Shown piece after piece: positions 7,666-7,718 of a DNA stretch of 7,718 nt. The notes below the pieces were generated by a model. It ran no database searches. It was not told the origin of the DNA and was given only the letters and a program-made list of their open reading frames with translations. Positions within the stretch are counted from its first letter, which is position 1. Each line of letters starts with the position of its first letter. A program made the position numbers and the translations under genes. This stretch comes from Anaeromyxobacter_A sp035538735 (lineage in GTDB: Bacteria > Myxococcota > Myxococcia > Myxococcales > Anaeromyxobacteraceae): contig DATLJU010000004.1 of NCBI GenBank assembly GCA_035538735.1, forward strand, positions 1 to 7,718. Reading direction: 5' to 3'.

Positions 7666-7718
7666 ACCATCCGGCACCCCGGCGGCGGCTAGCTGCGGGA
7701 CCGATGCACCCGAGTCGA

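Larger units (their letters stand above)
7067..7718. other. Gene-free centromere-like region with parS sites
   Basis: I find no supportable gene in these 652 bp. Open frames exist on both strands, but their products are Arg/Gly/Pro/Ala-rich without family motifs, and third positions are far less GC-biased than in the flanking genes. The region holds parS sites 3 and 4, the tandem purine repeat, and a 14-bp direct repeat GCGCCGCGCGGACC at 7217-7230 and 7330-7343. A parS-like half (GTTCCACCTCAC, 7527-7538) lies beside the palindrome CCCATGGG (7520-7527). No DnaA box (TTATCCACA) is visible. A minus-strand gene could end at the TAG at 7689-7691, but only nine codons of it would be inside the window and they are not recognisable. 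Confidence 0.7.

Noticed and set aside
7108..7677. Minus-strand open frame of 189 codons from a GTG
   Set aside because: Low-complexity Gly/Ala/Arg/Pro product containing parS-encoded FHVEH. No RsmG-like methyltransferase motif and no coding-type third-position bias. Probably a chance open frame in GC-rich DNA.
7039..7692. Plus-strand open frame of 217 codons beginning with FHVER
   Set aside because: The start peptide is simply the parS word read in frame. The rest is Arg/Ala/Pro-rich, with mixed third positions and no family motifs.
7689..7718. Possible last nine codons of an upstream minus-strand gene (ending STRVHRSRS then TAG)
   Set aside because: Far too short to identify. Another minus-strand frame is also open to the window edge, so nothing supports a gene here.

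Overview
This is a very GC-rich bacterial chromosome segment. Codon third positions in the real genes are almost entirely G or C. Gene content and order suggest a member of the Myxococcota, most likely Anaeromyxobacter or a relative: F1 ATP synthase genes, then a parA-parB-bactofilin cluster preceded by several GTTCCACGTGGAAC parS sites. Myxococcus xanthus has the same parA-parB-bacM grouping and uses this same parS word. The taxonomic call is inference from memory of those genomes, not from a search.

Left part (1-3794, minus strand): the F1 operon atpH-atpA-atpG-atpD, with atpD cut by the window edge after 232 codons. No F0 gene (atpB, atpE, atpF) lies upstream of atpH, so in this genome the F0 genes are not contiguous with the F1 block on this side. 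A perfect 10-bp hairpin sits in the 76-nt gap between atpG and atpD. The visible part of AtpD carries a long insert just after the conserved GVGERTREGNDLY segment.

Middle part (3795-4564): a 180-bp divergent promoter region separates atpH from a small heat-shock protein gene (Hsp20, plus strand). That gene has a consensus TTGACA element overlapped by a 6-N9-6 inverted repeat, and a perfect Shine-Dalgarno sequence. Hsp20 converges on the bactofilin gene, and a perfect 8-bp GC hairpin between them probably terminates transcription from both sides.

Right part (4565-7718): a minus-strand operon parA-parB-bactofilin. parA and parB are 2 nt apart. ParA and ParB act with the parS sites to segregate the replication origin; the bactofilin is a BacM-like cytoskeletal polymer. 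Two start-site ambiguities stand out. parA has an in-frame upstream GTG with a strong GGAGG that lies in the arm of a hairpin. The bactofilin has an internal ATG with its own GAGGAG, which would remove a putative membrane-targeting tail. The last ~650 bp hold no convincing gene. With the parA leader they carry four perfect parS palindromes, one degenerate half-site and a small tandem purine repeat, so this looks like a centromere-like region near the origin that probably continues past the window.

I see no mobile element, CRISPR array, tRNA or rRNA here. The window is mostly a conserved housekeeping locus. The main points of interest are regulatory and architectural.
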